DNA of 8,349 bases from CAZXVW01 sp964644025 (GTDB taxonomy: Bacteria > Acidobacteriota > Terriglobia > Bryobacterales > Bryobacteraceae), in assembly GCA_964644025.1 (NCBI GenBank), contig CAZXVW010000189.1, positions 1 through 8,349 on the forward strand, written 5' to 3'. The notes under the pieces were generated by a model. It had not been told where the DNA came from, searched no databases, and saw only the letters and a program-made list of their open reading frames with translations. Positions 6,462-8,349 of this stretch are shown here, piece by piece (position 1 is the first letter of the stretch; every line of letters begins with the position of its first letter). Position numbers and translations under genes: made by a program.

Positions 6462-6513
6462 AAAACCCGGCGGCGGTTTCTCGCGGCCTTACCCGTACAG
6501 TCCGGCGATGCGG

Positions 6514-8349
6514 TCACGGTGAGGGCCGGACCCGCTTGCCGGACGGTGAAGCGGCCGGAGGCCGGCGGAGAACCGCGCCAATTCGCGATCCGAAATGGTA
6601 GTTTCCGCCGCCCACCCGGTACACGGCGGCGCCATCTTCCCGGCGCAAGAAATGTACCGCCGGCGCTTCCTCGGCGGGCCGGCCGCCTTCGGTGACGCTC
6701 ACTGAAGGCGCGGCGGGAACCCGCACCTCGGCGGTGGTATTGGCCGGCACCATGACCTTCCAGTCGAACCGGTCGCCGTCGATATTCCATTCGCTCACGA
6801 TCCAGCCGTACGGGGAGCGGTGCGTGGCGCGGACGTGCCGCAGGTCGTTATGAATATCAGGTCGCAGAAGGAACCGCCGGAACGCCGGAACATCCTCGGC
6901 CAGATTGATGCCGCCGAGGGCCTGGTGAAACCAGGTGGCGAAACCCGTGTTCATCGGGTGGTTGTGGGAGCGCGGGTTGTTGCGGTGGTTGTTGGTCAGC
7001 GACCAGTTCTCCCACATGGTGGTCGCCCCCAGCGAGAACAGGTACCCGATGCTGGGATACGTGGTGCGGGTCAGCACGGTTTCGGCAAGCCGGCCGTGGC
7101 CAGTCGCCGAAAGCGCCACGTACAGCCGCTTGGCGCCGTGGATCCCCGTGGTGAAATGCCCGTTGTGCCGCTCGATGTCGGCGGCGAGGGCGGCCGCCGC
7201 CGCGGCCCGCTTGTCTTCCGGAACAATCCCCAGTTCCAGCGCCATCGCGTCGGCCGTCTGGGAACCGTACGAATTCTCCTCCGGCCGGAAGAAGCGAGCC
7301 TGGAACGCCCGGCGGATCTCCGCAGCCAGGCGCCGATACCGGGCGGCCTCGTCCGCGCGCCCCAGCAAGGCGGCGGTGCGCGACATGATGCGGGCCGCCT
7401 GGAAATAGTAGGCGGTCGAGGTCAGCGCCACCGGCGTGTGCTTGGGCATCGGGATGGAAAGCGCCTGGGGACCTTCGTCGGGCGGATCGTACCAGTCTCC
7501 GTAACCCTTCGAGACGATATAACCGTCGGCCAGTTCCCCCAGGTACTCGATGAAACGCCGCATGTGAGGATACTGGGCGGCGAGCACGCGCCGGTCGCCG
7601 TAGTAACGGTATTGATACCAGGGCAGCAGTACGATGGCGGCGCCCCAGTCGGGATTGGCGATCTTCTTGATGCGCTTGCCCGGAGCGATGGCCGTCGGCA
7701 GGCCCTTGACCAACGAGGTGTCGATGTCGCCGATGTACTTGTTCCACAAGGCCGCCGCGCCGAAGTTGTAATTGATAGTTTCGGCCGCCACCTGGGCGTC
7801 GCCGGTCCAGCCGCAGCGTTCCCGGTGGGGACAGTCGGTGAGCAGACCGTGCAGGTTGTCGCGCAGCGTCCAGAGCGCGGTGCGGTAGATCCGGTTGAGC
7901 ATCGCATTGGAAGAGTCGAACTCGCCGGCCCTCTCCAGCGCGGTGTGCACCACCCGCCCTTCCACCGCGAGCGGCGGCGCGCCGCCGGGCAGCCCGGTAA
8001 CTTCCACGTACTGGAAACCGTGATAGGTGAACCGCGGCTCCCATCTCTCGATCCCGGTGCCCTTGGCGATGTAGATGTCGTGTTGCGGCGTCCCAATCAG
8101 CCAGTAACCGGTGCTTGCCGGGTTGATCATCCCGTCGGCATGCACCGCTTCGGCAAAGGTGAGCTTCACGCGCGTGCCAGCCGGCGCTTTCACCGTGATC
8201 CGCGCCCAGCCGGCGATGTTCTGGCCGAGGTCGTACACCCAGACGCCCGGCTTCGGGTTCGTCCGCCGCGCCGGACGCAGGGTGCCGGTAACCTTGATTG
8301 GCTCTATCGGTTGGGCGCAGAGCTTCGGCGAAAGGGGAGAAACCACGCG
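6514..8349 (-). CDS. Alpha-L-rhamnosidase (GH78), C-terminal part; N-terminus beyond the right edge
   Basis: The enzyme hydrolyses terminal alpha-L-rhamnose from plant glycosides, pectin side chains or polysaccharides by inversion. The frame is open through the right edge; a GTG at 8344-8346 is an internal valine, because the N-terminal domains normally upstream are absent. Numbering from that valine: a concanavalin-like rhamnosid domain (about 30-120) with VWVYDLGQNIAGWARI at 35-50; an (alpha/alpha)6 catalytic domain (about 135-500) with the hallmark DCPHRERCGWTGD at 171-183, where D171, E176 (expected general acid) and D183 bind rhamnose, and TTMWENWSL at 442-450, with E446 the expected general base; and a C-terminal beta-sandwich (about 502-585) with SPYGWIVSEW at 511-520. 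The last 25 or so residues, after GGGNYHFGSR, are Arg/Pro-rich and look non-conserved. Whether it is exported cannot be judged, as the signal region is outside the window. It is convergent with the CBS gene. Confidence 0.93.
   Translation of the reverse strand, partial: RVVSPLSPKLCAQPIEPIKVTGTLRPARRTNPKPGVWVYDLGQNIAGWARITVKAPAGTRVKLTFAEAVHADGMINPASTGYWLIGTPQHDIYIAKGTGIERWEPRFTYHGFQYVEVTGLPGGAPPLAVEGRVVHTALERAGEFDSSNAMLNRIYRTALWTLRDNLHGLLTDCPHRERCGWTGDAQVAAETINYNFGAAALWNKYIGDIDTSLVKGLPTAIAPGKRIKKIANPDWGAAIVLLPWYQYRYYGDRRVLAAQYPHMRRFIEYLGELADGYIVSKGYGDWYDPPDEGPQALSIPMPKHTPVALTSTAYYFQAARIMSRTAALLGRADEAARYRRLAAEIRRAFQARFFRPEENSYGSQTADAMALELGIVPEDKRAAAAAALAADIERHNGHFTTGIHGAKRLYVALSATGHGRLAETVLTRTTYPSIGYLFSLGATTMWENWSLTNNHRNNPRSHNHPMNTGFATWFHQALGGINLAEDVPAFRRFLLRPDIHNDLRHVRATHRSPYGWIVSEWNIDGDRFDWKVMVPANTTAEVRVPAAPSVSVTEGGRPAEEAPAVHFLRREDGAAVYRVGGGNYHFGSRIGAVLRRPPAASPSGKRVRPSP

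Noticed and set aside
6453..6470. CCGGG / CCCGG stem at the end of the CBS gene as a terminator
   Set aside because: Only five pairs, it spans the stop codon, and no T-run follows.
6857..8044. 395-codon minus-strand frame overlapping the rhamnosidase in another phase
   Set aside because: The overlapping frame holds the GH78 catalytic motifs; this one is Arg/Gly-rich without motifs.

Overview
The window looks like chromosomal DNA of a high-GC (about 60-65% by eye) Gram-negative bacterium, most likely an Acidobacteriota of the Bryobacter/Solibacter type. That assignment is inference. It rests on an Oar-like TonB-dependent receptor fragment at the left edge, a GH78 alpha-L-rhamnosidase at the right edge, and a small secreted beta-rich protein of a kind common in that phylum. 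There is no rRNA, tRNA, CRISPR array, insertion sequence or phage gene in view.

Layout, left to right: (1) 1-435, minus strand, a TonB-receptor-like fragment that runs off the left edge and appears to have lost its N-terminus and its middle. (2) 436-541, a gene-free stretch with a hairpin/dyad and an extended -10 promoter so close to the next ATG that the transcript could be leaderless. (3) 542-1468 and 1510-3006, plus strand, a two-gene sugar-kinase unit: a ROK glucokinase-type kinase followed by an FGGY xylulokinase (XylB). (4) 3007-3096, a GC-rich stem-loop between convergent genes. (5) 3097-3486, minus strand, a small exported protein of unknown function. (6) 3540-5963, plus strand, full-length PriA helicase, divergent from the exported protein and again with a -10-like box just before its ATG. 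(7) 6012-6461, plus strand, a stand-alone CBS-pair protein. (8) 6514 to the right edge, minus strand, the C-terminal 610 codons or so of a GH78 alpha-L-rhamnosidase.

Functionally, two themes are visible: carbohydrate use (two sugar kinases and a rhamnosidase, possibly fed by outer-membrane uptake through receptors of the TonB type) and housekeeping (replication restart by PriA, adenylate sensing by the CBS protein). The two kinases are the only clear operon. I see no compelling new multi-gene system. The points that deserve a second look are the collapsed TonB receptor, the repeated pattern of Shine-Dalgarno-less starts beneath -10 boxes, the out-of-frame mini-ORF over the xylB start, and an internal repeat in the small exported protein.
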